This document shows positions 35,009 to 42,204 of a DNA stretch of 64,000 nucleotides, in pieces. Under the pieces are notes generated by a model. The model was not told the origin of the DNA. It was given only the letters and a program-made list of their open reading frames with translations, and searched no databases. How positions within the stretch are numbered: position 1 is the first letter of the stretch; every line of letters starts with the position of its first letter. The stretch is taken from the NCBI RefSeq assembly GCF_002292295.1, contig NZ_DBBS01000007.1, positions 1 through 64,000 on the forward strand, given 5' to 3'. This stretch comes from Sphingomonas sp. UBA978. Its GTDB lineage: Bacteria; Pseudomonadota; Alphaproteobacteria; Sphingomonadales; Sphingomonadaceae. Both the position numbers and the translations under genes were made by a program.

Positions 35009-36151
35009 ATGACCTCTCCGACCGTTGCCGCCCGCCTCGTCGATGGCGTCCGCGCCGTGCCCGCCGACCAGTGGGACGCCTGCGCGGGCACCGCCAATCC
35101 GTTCGTCAGCCATGCCTTCCTCTCCGCGCTCGAGGAGTCGGGCAGCACCGGCGGGCGCTCGGGGTGGCAGCCGATCCCGATCGTCGTCGACGATGCGGAC
35201 GGCGTGCCGATCGGCATCGCCCCGGCCTATGCCAAGAGCCACAGCCAGGGCGAATATGTCTTCGACCATGCCTGGGCGGATGCCTGGGAGCGGGCGGGCG
35301 GCGCCTATTATCCCAAGCTGCAGATCGCCGCGCCGTTCAGCCCGGTGCCCGGCCCGCGATTGCTGTTGCGCGCTGCCGACGCCGCGCCGGCGCTGATCGC
35401 GGCGCTGGAGGCGGTGACCGACCGCCACGGCCTGTCGTCCGCACATGCGACCTTCGTCGCGCCCGATCAGGTCGCGCTGTTCGAACAGGCTGGCTGGCTG
35501 GTGCGCGAGGGGACGCAATTCCACTGGGCGAACGAGGGCTATGCCGGCTTCGACGATTTCCTGGGGGCGCTCGCCAGCCGCAAGCGCAAGGCGATCCGCA
35601 AGGAGCGCGAGGCGGCGGTCGCGGGGTTGACGATCCGCCACCTGACCGGGGCGGAGATCCGGCCCGAACATTGGGACGCGTTCTGGACCTTCTATCAGGA
35701 CACCGGCAGCCGCAAATGGGGCCAGCCCTATCTCACGCGCGCCTTCTTCCCGCTGCTGGGCGAGCGGATGGGGGATCGCGTGCTGCTGATCCTGGCCGAG
35801 CGCGACGGCCATCCGATCGCCGGCGCGCTCAACCTGATCGGCGCGGAGACGCTGTACGGTCGCTATTGGGGCTGCACCGAGGAGGTGCCGTTCCTCCATT
35901 TCGAACTCTGTTATTATCAGGCGATCGACGCCGCGATCGCGCGCGGGCTGAAGACGGTGGAGGCCGGCGCGCAGGGTGAGCACAAGCTGGCGCGCGGTTA
36001 TGTGCCGGTGCCGACCTGGTCGGCGCATTACATCCCCGATGCGGGCTTCCGGCGTGCGGTCGGCGATTTCCTCGTCCGCGAACGTGCCGCGGTCGAGCAC
36101 GAGCACGCCTGCCTCAGCGAACTCGCGCCGTTCAGGAAGGGGGGGGCATGA
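35009..36151 (+). CDS. GNAT-fold protein, DUF482/FemAB-like
   Basis: 380-residue cytosolic protein of the COG3146 type: two tandem acyltransferase-like halves. Landmarks are ANPFVSHAFLSALEESG near the start, KRKAIRKEREAAV, DTGSRKWGQPYLTRAFFPLL and KTVEAGAQGEHKLARGYVPV. It is called an N-acetyltransferase by similarity; no substrate is known. A GTG one codon upstream is the alternative start. The 3' end overlaps the convergent membrane-protein gene by 20 bases. Confidence 0.86.
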   Translation: MTSPTVAARLVDGVRAVPADQWDACAGTANPFVSHAFLSALEESGSTGGRSGWQPIPIVVDDADGVPIGIAPAYAKSHSQGEYVFDHAWADAWERAGGAYYPKLQIAAPFSPVPGPRLLLRAADAAPALIAALEAVTDRHGLSSAHATFVAPDQVALFEQAGWLVREGTQFHWANEGYAGFDDFLGALASRKRKAIRKEREAAVAGLTIRHLTGAEIRPEHWDAFWTFYQDTGSRKWGQPYLTRAFFPLLGERMGDRVLLILAERDGHPIAGALNLIGAETLYGRYWGCTEEVPFLHFELCYYQAIDAAIARGLKTVEAGAQGEHKLARGYVPVPTWSAHYIPDAGFRRAVGDFLVRERAAVEHEHACLSELAPFRKGGA

Positions 36152-37763
36152 CCGGCCGCCGGCGCGGCGGCAGCAGATCGGGATCGAGCACCACCGCGGC
36201 GGGCGTGCGGTCGTCGATCCGGTAGAGGACATCGCGGCCGCTGCGCCAGATCGGCGTCAGGCCGGTGAGGAACTCCGGGCCGACCGGTGCGGGATTGATG
36301 AGCCAGACATAGTCGAACGCCTGCCGCGGCAGGAAGGCGAGCGACACCTTGAGCGGTCGCCACCATTCGCCGCGGCAGCGCCGGTCGGTGACCAGTTGCG
36401 ACGGATCGTGCGCGAAGCGGCCGGCGGGCACGTAGCGCACCGTCAGCAGCTGCCCGCCCGCCATCGACCATTGGTCGTTGGCATAGGCAAGGCGGCGATC
36501 GAGCGCGATGCCCGCGGCATGCTCCAGCCGGGTCGAGGCCCAGTCGTCGCGGCACGACCGGCCGACCATCGTCAGCAACCGCGCGCCCTGTGGCACATGG
36601 TCGAGCGCCGCGAGCGTCCGGTCGTAATTCTTCGCGTAGAGCCAGTAGCTCACCGTCGTGCCCGCCAGCCGCACCCCGAAGAAGGCGAGGCCGAGCGCCG
36701 CCAGCGTCGCCGCGCCGCGGAACGATAGGCCGCGCCGCGGCCGCAGCGCGATCAGCGCGATGGCGAGCGCGAACGGCGCCAGCCGCATGTCGGCATAGGC
36801 CGATCCGAAGACGATGCGCGGCAACAGCACGAAGATCGCGCTGAGGAACAGCGCCGACAGCAGCAGGTTGCGCGAATATTCGATCCGCTCGTCGCGCACG
36901 CCCTTCAGCAGGATGACGAACAACACCGTCACCGAGGCGAGGTCGAACGCCATCCAGCGATCGCGCAGGACCATGATGACCCAGCCGACCTTGGCGCGCC
37001 AGTTGAACCAGTCCATCGTCTTGCCGGTGACATGGTCGCCCGAGCGCCACAGCACCATCATCGCGAACGGCAACGCCAGCGGCAGGCAGCCGATCCCGGC
37101 CCGCACCCAGCTCTCCAGCCAGTGGCCGCCCCATCCCGTCTTGTCCGGCTGGTCCTTGCGCAGGTCGTGCTGGCGGATCATCTCGGCCGAGAAGGCGAGG
37201 ATGCCGAGCACGCCCCAGCCGAAGGTGTGGCAGACCCACAAGGCGCAGGACAGCGGCACGAACAGGATCGCACGCAGCCGCACCGCGCCGAGGCGGCCCA
37301 TGCGCAGCCAGAGGGCGAACAAGTTTAGCGCGAGCGCCATCGACAGGGCGAAATTGACGAAGCCGAACTGGAAAGGATAGCCATAGGCGAGCGGCAGCGC
37401 GAACAGGGCGGTCGCGGGGATGCGGCCGTGCACCTCGCGCGCGATCCACAGCAGCCCCGACACGGTCAGCGCGGGGATCGCCATGACGATCAGCTTTACC
37501 GCCAGTTCCAGCCCGAAGACCGGCGCGAGCGGTTCGATCAACAGGTCGATGCCGAGGTTGCCGATCATCGACCAGCGGAAATCATACCATTCCGCCAGCC
37601 ACGGATAGGCCGGGCCGTCGATCTGGACGCGGTAGCGCCCGATATGGCCGGGCAGGTCGACCAGCGGCGGGATCGCCGGATACAGCAACGGGATCACCGT
37701 GGCGATCACCACCGCCACGACGAACCACCGCGTTTGCCACCAGTGCAGCTTATGCCCCTGCAT
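36132..37763 (-). CDS. Polytopic membrane protein, GT-C-like
   Basis: 543 residues with about 11-12 transmembrane helices up to residue 380 and a soluble, probably periplasmic C-terminal domain. The first loop has PLVDLPGHIGRY, an acidic-plus-His arrangement reminiscent of GT-C glycosyltransferases that use lipid-linked sugars. No family is certain. It starts 9 bases after the stop of the next membrane-protein gene, which has a similar architecture, so the two form an operon. Its last seven codons overlap the convergent GNAT gene. Confidence 0.72.
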   Translation of the reverse strand: MQGHKLHWWQTRWFVVAVVIATVIPLLYPAIPPLVDLPGHIGRYRVQIDGPAYPWLAEWYDFRWSMIGNLGIDLLIEPLAPVFGLELAVKLIVMAIPALTVSGLLWIAREVHGRIPATALFALPLAYGYPFQFGFVNFALSMALALNLFALWLRMGRLGAVRLRAILFVPLSCALWVCHTFGWGVLGILAFSAEMIRQHDLRKDQPDKTGWGGHWLESWVRAGIGCLPLALPFAMMVLWRSGDHVTGKTMDWFNWRAKVGWVIMVLRDRWMAFDLASVTVLFVILLKGVRDERIEYSRNLLLSALFLSAIFVLLPRIVFGSAYADMRLAPFALAIALIALRPRRGLSFRGAATLAALGLAFFGVRLAGTTVSYWLYAKNYDRTLAALDHVPQGARLLTMVGRSCRDDWASTRLEHAAGIALDRRLAYANDQWSMAGGQLLTVRYVPAGRFAHDPSQLVTDRRCRGEWWRPLKVSLAFLPRQAFDYVWLINPAPVGPEFLTGLTPIWRSGRDVLYRIDDRTPAAVVLDPDLLPPRRRPVMPPPS

Positions 37764-37772
37764 CCGACCGCC

Positions 37773-39491
37773 TTACGGGGTGGGGACCGCCCCCGACAAG
37801 CGTTGTCGCGCAAAGATCGTCGTTCCGTCCGTCGCAACGCTCCGCCGCGCGAAGCCGGGCAAGCCGCGACCGCGGGCCAGCGTTGCCGCGGCGCTCCGCG
37901 GATCGGCGGCTCCGGGCAGGCCGGCGCAGGCCATGACATAGTCGACGTCGACCGCCGCGGCGATCCGCGCTGCCTGCGCCGGCGGGGCGGCGTAGAAGCG
38001 ATAGGCGGCGAGATTGCCGGCGGCGTTGCGGTGATAGGGCGCGGCGAGCACGCGGTGGCGGGTCGCGGCAAGCGCCCAGGCACCGGCGTCGACCGGCGCC
38101 ATCACCGTGCCGGGCGGCAGCGCCGCGAGCGCCGTCATCGCCGCGGGCGAGCCGCAGTCGCCGCGTGCTCCACCGACGGGGGCGACCGGCGTGCCGGGGC
38201 CGGTGAGTGCCCGTGCCGCCAGCGGATAGGCCATGCCCGCCGAACCGATCCAGGCGAGTGCGAGCCAGCCGCCGCCCCGCCTGCGCGCCGCAGCAATGAG
38301 CGCCGCCAGCCCCGGCACGGCGAGGATCGCCGCGGCGCCGGCGCCGCGCAATTGCCATGCGGCGATCGCCAGCGCGACCGCGAGCAGCAGCGCGAGCATG
38401 GTCCAGTCCGCGGACCGCCGCCGGTACGCCTGCCACAATGTCGCGGCCAGTCCGACGGCGGCGAGGCCGAGATAGCCGAGGCTCGTCGCCGGCGGTGCGG
38501 CGAGGACCGATTGCGCCTCCTCGACCTGCGACAGCCAGAGCGCGACGAGGCGCGGATCGACCGCGCCATAAGGCGACAGGCATTGCGGCGACCGCAGCAG
38601 CACCAGTCCCGTGGCCGGCACGACGACCGCCGCCATCGCGACGAGGCGACCGCGCCGGTCGCCTGCCCGCCGGCCGGCGAGCGCGACGACGGGCAGCGCC
38701 AAGGCCAGTACCAGCGCCGCGGCGAACGCCGCTGCGGTAAAGCCGTCGCAGGCCGGAAAGGCAAAGCCGTCGCCCGCGAACAGCAGGCGCCCCGCCGCCA
38801 GCGTCGCTGCGATGCCGAGGCCGAAGGCGGCGAGCGGACGGCCCGTGCCGGTGCAGGCCCAGCGCCACAGCACGACCGCGCCGAGCGTGGCGAGGATCGG
38901 CAGCGTCTCGAGCCCGACGATCAGGCTGGCGCCGATGCAGGCGCCCGCGATCGCGGCGGTGCGCCCGCGGCCATCCAGCATCGCGAGGATCGCGGCGAGC
39001 AACAGCACGATCTGCATATTGTGATGATCGATCCGGCCGGGCAGGAACAGGCTGGTCGCCGGATAGGCGAGCGCGGCGACGACGATCGCCGTCATCGCCG
39101 TGCCGGCACCGCCGACCCGTCGCGCGATCCGCGCGACCAGCCACAGCGCGACGGCGAACAGCAGCCCCGGCCAGACGATCACCGCGGCCAGCTCGGCGTG
39201 CGGCGCGCCGGTCCATGGCGTCAGCGCGGCGACGATCGCGGCGGGACCGAGGTCGGCCAGCCGGCTCCAGTGCATCGGCAGGCCGGGCGCGGGCCCCAGG
39301 CGATGCTGGGCGAGGTCGCTCCAGCGCTGCCCGCCGACCCAGTCGCGGATCTGCTGGAGGCGGACGACGTCGTCGGTGTCGGGTAGCCGCAGCATCGCCA
39401 GATGCGCCCGGTCGGCCCAGCTCCACGCCAGCGTCATCAGCACGGCGAGCGCGCAGGCGAGAAGCGCATCGTGACGAAGGCGGACGGGCAT
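37773..39491 (-). CDS. Polytopic membrane protein, STT3/GT-C-like
   Basis: 572 residues: one N-terminal helix, a periplasmic loop with LPDTDDVVRLQQIRDW and GLPMHWSRLADLGPA, some 12 further helices and a C-terminal soluble domain. The loop and the GRIDHHNMQI segment recall oligosaccharyltransferase STT3-type GT-C enzymes in position and residue type, but the likeness is by eye and the function unproven. A related role with the neighbouring 543-residue protein in surface glycan transfer is an inference. The DNA is very GC-rich and Ala/Leu/Arg-biased. Confidence 0.75.
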   Translation of the reverse strand: MPVRLRHDALLACALAVLMTLAWSWADRAHLAMLRLPDTDDVVRLQQIRDWVGGQRWSDLAQHRLGPAPGLPMHWSRLADLGPAAIVAALTPWTGAPHAELAAVIVWPGLLFAVALWLVARIARRVGGAGTAMTAIVVAALAYPATSLFLPGRIDHHNMQIVLLLAAILAMLDGRGRTAAIAGACIGASLIVGLETLPILATLGAVVLWRWACTGTGRPLAAFGLGIAATLAAGRLLFAGDGFAFPACDGFTAAAFAAALVLALALPVVALAGRRAGDRRGRLVAMAAVVVPATGLVLLRSPQCLSPYGAVDPRLVALWLSQVEEAQSVLAAPPATSLGYLGLAAVGLAATLWQAYRRRSADWTMLALLLAVALAIAAWQLRGAGAAAILAVPGLAALIAAARRRGGGWLALAWIGSAGMAYPLAARALTGPGTPVAPVGGARGDCGSPAAMTALAALPPGTVMAPVDAGAWALAATRHRVLAAPYHRNAAGNLAAYRFYAAPPAQAARIAAAVDVDYVMACAGLPGAADPRSAAATLARGRGLPGFARRSVATDGTTIFARQRLSGAVPTP

Positions 39492-39666
39492 CCGCCATGG
39501 TCTAGACGGGGGTGCTTAATGCCGCGTTAGGTGGGGTCGGAAGGCCGTCGCTGGTCATCCCGGCCGACGCCGCGACCCATGGTGTCGCCGCATGTCGGAA
39601 TATCCGGCGGCGTCAGCGGGTCGATGGGTCCCGACGTTCGTCGGGATGACAAACGCGGGGACGGGC

Positions 39667-39813
39667 GCAGGCGCAGGCGCAGCGCGTCGAGCGTGATGAC
39701 GCCGGCGGCGTTGCGCCGGTCGCAGGCGCCCTGATCGGCCGCGAACGGCACGACCTGTTCGGGATGGAGCGAGCCGGGCGACTTGCGGCCGACGATAGAG
39801 ATGCCGCCCTTGC
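39667..39813 (-). pseudogene. Degenerate copy 1 of the argG 3' end
   Basis: 147 bases matching codons near the end of argG (source 40131-40277), same strand, no gap, about 83-85% identical by eye. The frame still reads VGRKSP, DDQGA and ALRLRL, but the ArgG stop codon and last residues are missing. It is not a functional gene on present evidence. Confidence 0.8.
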
Positions 39814-39873
39814 CGAGCGTCGGCGGGTCCATGGGTCCCGACGTTCGTCGGGATGACGAACGCGGGGACGGGC

Positions 39874-40020
39874 GCAGGCGCAGGCGCAGCGCGTCCAGCG
39901 TGATGACGCCGGCGGCGTTGCGCCGGTCGCAGGCGCCCTGATCGTCCGCGAACGGCACGACCTGTTCGGGATAGAGCGAGTCTGGCGACTTGCGGCCGAC
40001 GACAGGGATGCTGCCCTTGC
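39874..40020 (-). pseudogene. Degenerate copy 2 of the argG 3' end
   Basis: Second copy of the same segment, 207 bases to the right of copy 1 and about 95% identical to it, but only about 84% identical to argG itself (23 differences in 147 by eye). The frame is open and in register with copy 1 because 207 is a multiple of three. Confidence 0.8.
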
Positions 40021-40069
40021 CGAGCGTCGGCGGGCCCATGGGTCCCGAATTCGTCGGGATGACGAACGC

Positions 40070-40095
40070 GGGGACGGGCGTGGGCGCCCGTCCCC
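40070..40095 (-). terminator. Hairpin after argG, possible terminator
   Basis: Perfect 11-base stem GGGGACGGGCG and CGCCCGTCCCC with a four-base loop, 16 bases past the argG stop. There is no T-run after it, so it may act as an RNA-stabilising hairpin or with Rho. Confidence 0.5.
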
Positions 40096-40110
40096 TTCGG
40101 GATCAGAACA

Positions 40111-41328
40111 TCAGGTGTCGCGGCGGCCGAGCAGGCGCAGGCGCAGCGCGTTGAGCTTGATGAAGCCGGCGGCGTCGCGCTGGTCGTAGGCGCCCTGATC
40201 GTCCTCGAACGTCACCACTTTTTCCGAATAGAGCGAATTGGGCGACTTGCGGCCGACGATATAGACGCCACCCTTGTACAGCTTGAGCCGGACGGTGCCG
40301 CTGACCTTCGCCTGGCTGTGGTCGATCGCGGCCTGCAGCATCTCGCGCTCGGGCGAGAACCAGAAGCCGTTGTAGATCAGCTCGGCATAGCGCGGCGCGA
40401 GTTCGTCCTTGAGGTGCGCGGCGCCGCGGTCGAGCGTGATCTGTTCGATGCCGCGGTGCGCGAGATGATAGATGGTGCCGCCCGGCGTTTCGTACATGCC
40501 GCGGCTCTTCATGCCGACGAAGCGATTCTCGACGAGGTCGAGGCGGCCGATGCCGTGGCGGCGCCCCAGTTCGTTGAGTTTGGTCAGCAGCGTCGCCGGG
40601 CTGGTCGCCTCGCCGTTCAGCGCGACGCCGTCGCCACGCTCGAAATCGATGGTGATATATTCGGGCGTGTCCGGCGCGTCCTCCGGATTGACGGTGCGCG
40701 AATAGACATAGTCCGGCACCTCGTCCCACGGGTTTTCGAGCACCTTGCCCTCGGACGAGGTGTGCAGCAGGTTCGCGTCGGTCGAGAAGGGCGATTCGCC
40801 GCGCTTGTCCTTGGCGACCGGGATCTGATGCTGTTCGGCGAATTCGATCAGCCGGGTGCGGCTGGTCAGGTCCCATTCGCGCCACGGCGCGATCACCTTG
40901 ATGTCGGGCGCGAGCGCGTAATAGCCGAGTTCGAAGCGGACCTGATCGTTGCCCTTGCCGGTCGCGCCGTGGCTGACCGCGTCGGCATTGACTTGCCTCG
41001 CGATCTCGATCTGGCGCTTGGCGATCAGCGGGCGCGCGATCGAGGTGCCGAGCAGGTACAGCCCCTCGTACAGCGCGTTCGAGCGCATCATCGGGAAGAC
41101 GTAATCGCGCACGAATTCCTCGCGCAGGTCGTCGATGAAGATATGCTCGGGTTTGACGCCGGCCATCTGCGCCTTGTGGCGGGCGGGCTCCAGCTCTTCG
41201 CCCTGGCCGAGATCGGCGGTGAAGGTGACGACCTCGCACTGGTAGGTCTGCTGCAGCCATTTCAGGATCACGCTCGTATCCAGCCCACCCGAATAGGCGA
41301 GAACGACACGGTTGATCTGATCGGTCAC
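40111..41328 (-). CDS. argG: Argininosuccinate synthase
   Basis: Joins citrulline and aspartate with ATP to make argininosuccinate in arginine synthesis; cytoplasmic tetramer. 405 residues from the GTG at 41328, the normal length. The ATP-binding P-loop AYSGGLDTSV and segments SHGATGKGNDQVRFE and GRLDLVENRFVGMKSRG are diagnostic. An open frame upstream would add 21 residues but has no family counterpart. Its 3' end exists in two extra, diverged tandem copies just downstream. Confidence 0.97.
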   Translation of the reverse strand: MTDQINRVVLAYSGGLDTSVILKWLQQTYQCEVVTFTADLGQGEELEPARHKAQMAGVKPEHIFIDDLREEFVRDYVFPMMRSNALYEGLYLLGTSIARPLIAKRQIEIARQVNADAVSHGATGKGNDQVRFELGYYALAPDIKVIAPWREWDLTSRTRLIEFAEQHQIPVAKDKRGESPFSTDANLLHTSSEGKVLENPWDEVPDYVYSRTVNPEDAPDTPEYITIDFERGDGVALNGEATSPATLLTKLNELGRRHGIGRLDLVENRFVGMKSRGMYETPGGTIYHLAHRGIEQITLDRGAAHLKDELAPRYAELIYNGFWFSPEREMLQAAIDHSQAKVSGTVRLKLYKGGVYIVGRKSPNSLYSEKVVTFEDDQGAYDQRDAAGFIKLNALRLRLLGRRDT

Positions 41329-41462
41329 GGCAGCATCCTTGGATCGTGAGGAGATGGCCGCGCCCCTAGGCGCCTGCGTGCCCCGGCGCAACGTCTGCGT
41401 TCACCGGGGGTTTAGCGCCGGCCGGCTAGACCGGTCCGAAATCCCTTGTTCCCGGAGACGTC

Positions 41463-41873
41463 ATGTTCCGTCCGCTGTTTGCCGCTTTGCCCCTGCTGCC
41501 CGTCCTGATGCTCACTGCCACGCCATCGCTGGCCGCCGAGAAGATCGATCCCAAGATCCGGGCGGAGTTCGACAAGACCGATGCCAACAAGGACGGCGTG
41601 CTGACCCGTGCCGAGATCGACGCGCGCGTCGCGCGGATGGACGTCGGCAAGGCCAAGATGCCGCCGGGCAAGGCCAAGGCGATCAGCGGCGCCTGGTTCA
41701 ACACCGCCGACGCCAACCACGACGGCAAGGTGACGCCGGTCGAGATGCAGGGCCTCTTCCGCGCGCTCGCCTCGCGCTACGACACCAACCATGACGGCGT
41801 CGTCAGCCTCGACGAACGCGCCGCCGCACGCGCCGCGGTCGTCGGCCCGGCGGCGGGACCGACGGGGCGCTGA
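41463..41873 (+). CDS. Exported EF-hand protein
   Basis: 136 residues with a signal peptide (about 1-24, LFAALPLLPVLMLTATPSLA) and three EF-hand loops: DANKDGVLTRAE (40-51), DANHDGKVTPVE (83-94) and DTNHDGVVSLDE (107-118). All have Asp/Asn at positions 1, 3 and 5 and Glu at 12, so they should bind Ca2+. It is likely a periplasmic calcium-binding protein of unknown task, divergent from argG. A second EF-hand protein is at 47069-47524. Confidence 0.88.
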   Translation: MFRPLFAALPLLPVLMLTATPSLAAEKIDPKIRAEFDKTDANKDGVLTRAEIDARVARMDVGKAKMPPGKAKAISGAWFNTADANHDGKVTPVEMQGLFRALASRYDTNHDGVVSLDERAAARAAVVGPAAGPTGR

Positions 41874-41899
41874 CGCGCCCGCATTCCGGGAGAACATCG

Positions 41900-42164
41900 G
41901 GGCGCAGTTGCGGGGGGATCGTGACGGCGGGCATCGTTCCGTTGCCGTCCGTTCCGTAACTGGGCCCCGGCCTTCGCCGGGGAACGGGCTTGCTTGGTTG
42001 TTTCAGCGTCGCGCTGTCGGGGTCGAGCTGACCCTCGGTCAGCGTTTCCGTCCCCGGGAGCGCGGCCTTTAACAGCACGAACCATTCCGTTCCCCGGCGA
42101 AGGCCGGGGCCCAGTTGCGGAACAGGGATGACGGCGGGCATCGCTCCGTTACCAAGCCTTTCCT
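41900..42164. repeat. 207-base duplication at the M16 peptidase 3' end
   Basis: The hairpin AACTGGGCCCCGGCCTTCGC (with CCGGGGAAC) occurs at 41958 and again at 42165, exactly 207 bases apart, and inverted at about 42091-42113. Flanking GACGGCGGGCATCG and CAGTTGCGG segments repeat at the same spacing. It fills the stretch 41874-42204 between the convergent EF-hand and peptidase genes. Confidence 0.85.
41998..42075 (-). pseudogene. Degenerate copy of the M16 peptidase 3' end
   Basis: Matches the last about 25 codons of the peptidase (42205-42282), same strand, 207 bases away. The encoded residues PGTETLTEGQLDPDSATLK compare with PGTETLTEAQLDLDSATLK in the intact gene; the TAA stop has become CAA, so the frame runs on. 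Non-functional fragment. Confidence 0.8.
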
Positions 42165-42204
42165 AACTGGGCCCCGGCCTTCGCCGGGGAACAGGTTTGC
42201 CCGG

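Larger units (their letters stand above)
39624..40037. repeat. Two tandem 207-base units
   Basis: Unit 1 is 39624-39830 and unit 2 39831-40037; both begin ATGGGTCCCGACGTTCGTCG, a hairpin (TCCCGACG/CGTCGGGA), and end in CCGAGCGTCGGCGGG. A third start of the unit is at 40038 and leads into argG. Within 147 compared bases the units differ at about 8 positions. They occupy the gene-free stretch 39492-40110; the part 39492-39623 has no feature except a loose CATCCCGGCCGACGCC hairpin. Confidence 0.88.

Noticed and set aside
37428..39386. Plus-strand open frame of about 650 codons opposite the two membrane-protein genes
   Set aside because: Composition is Arg/Asp/Gly/His-rich with no domain; the minus-strand frames have helices and loops of real membrane proteins.
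39624..40277. CRISPR or satellite array
   Set aside because: The repeat unit is 207 bases, has only two full copies plus a partial one, contains no spacers and matches the argG end.
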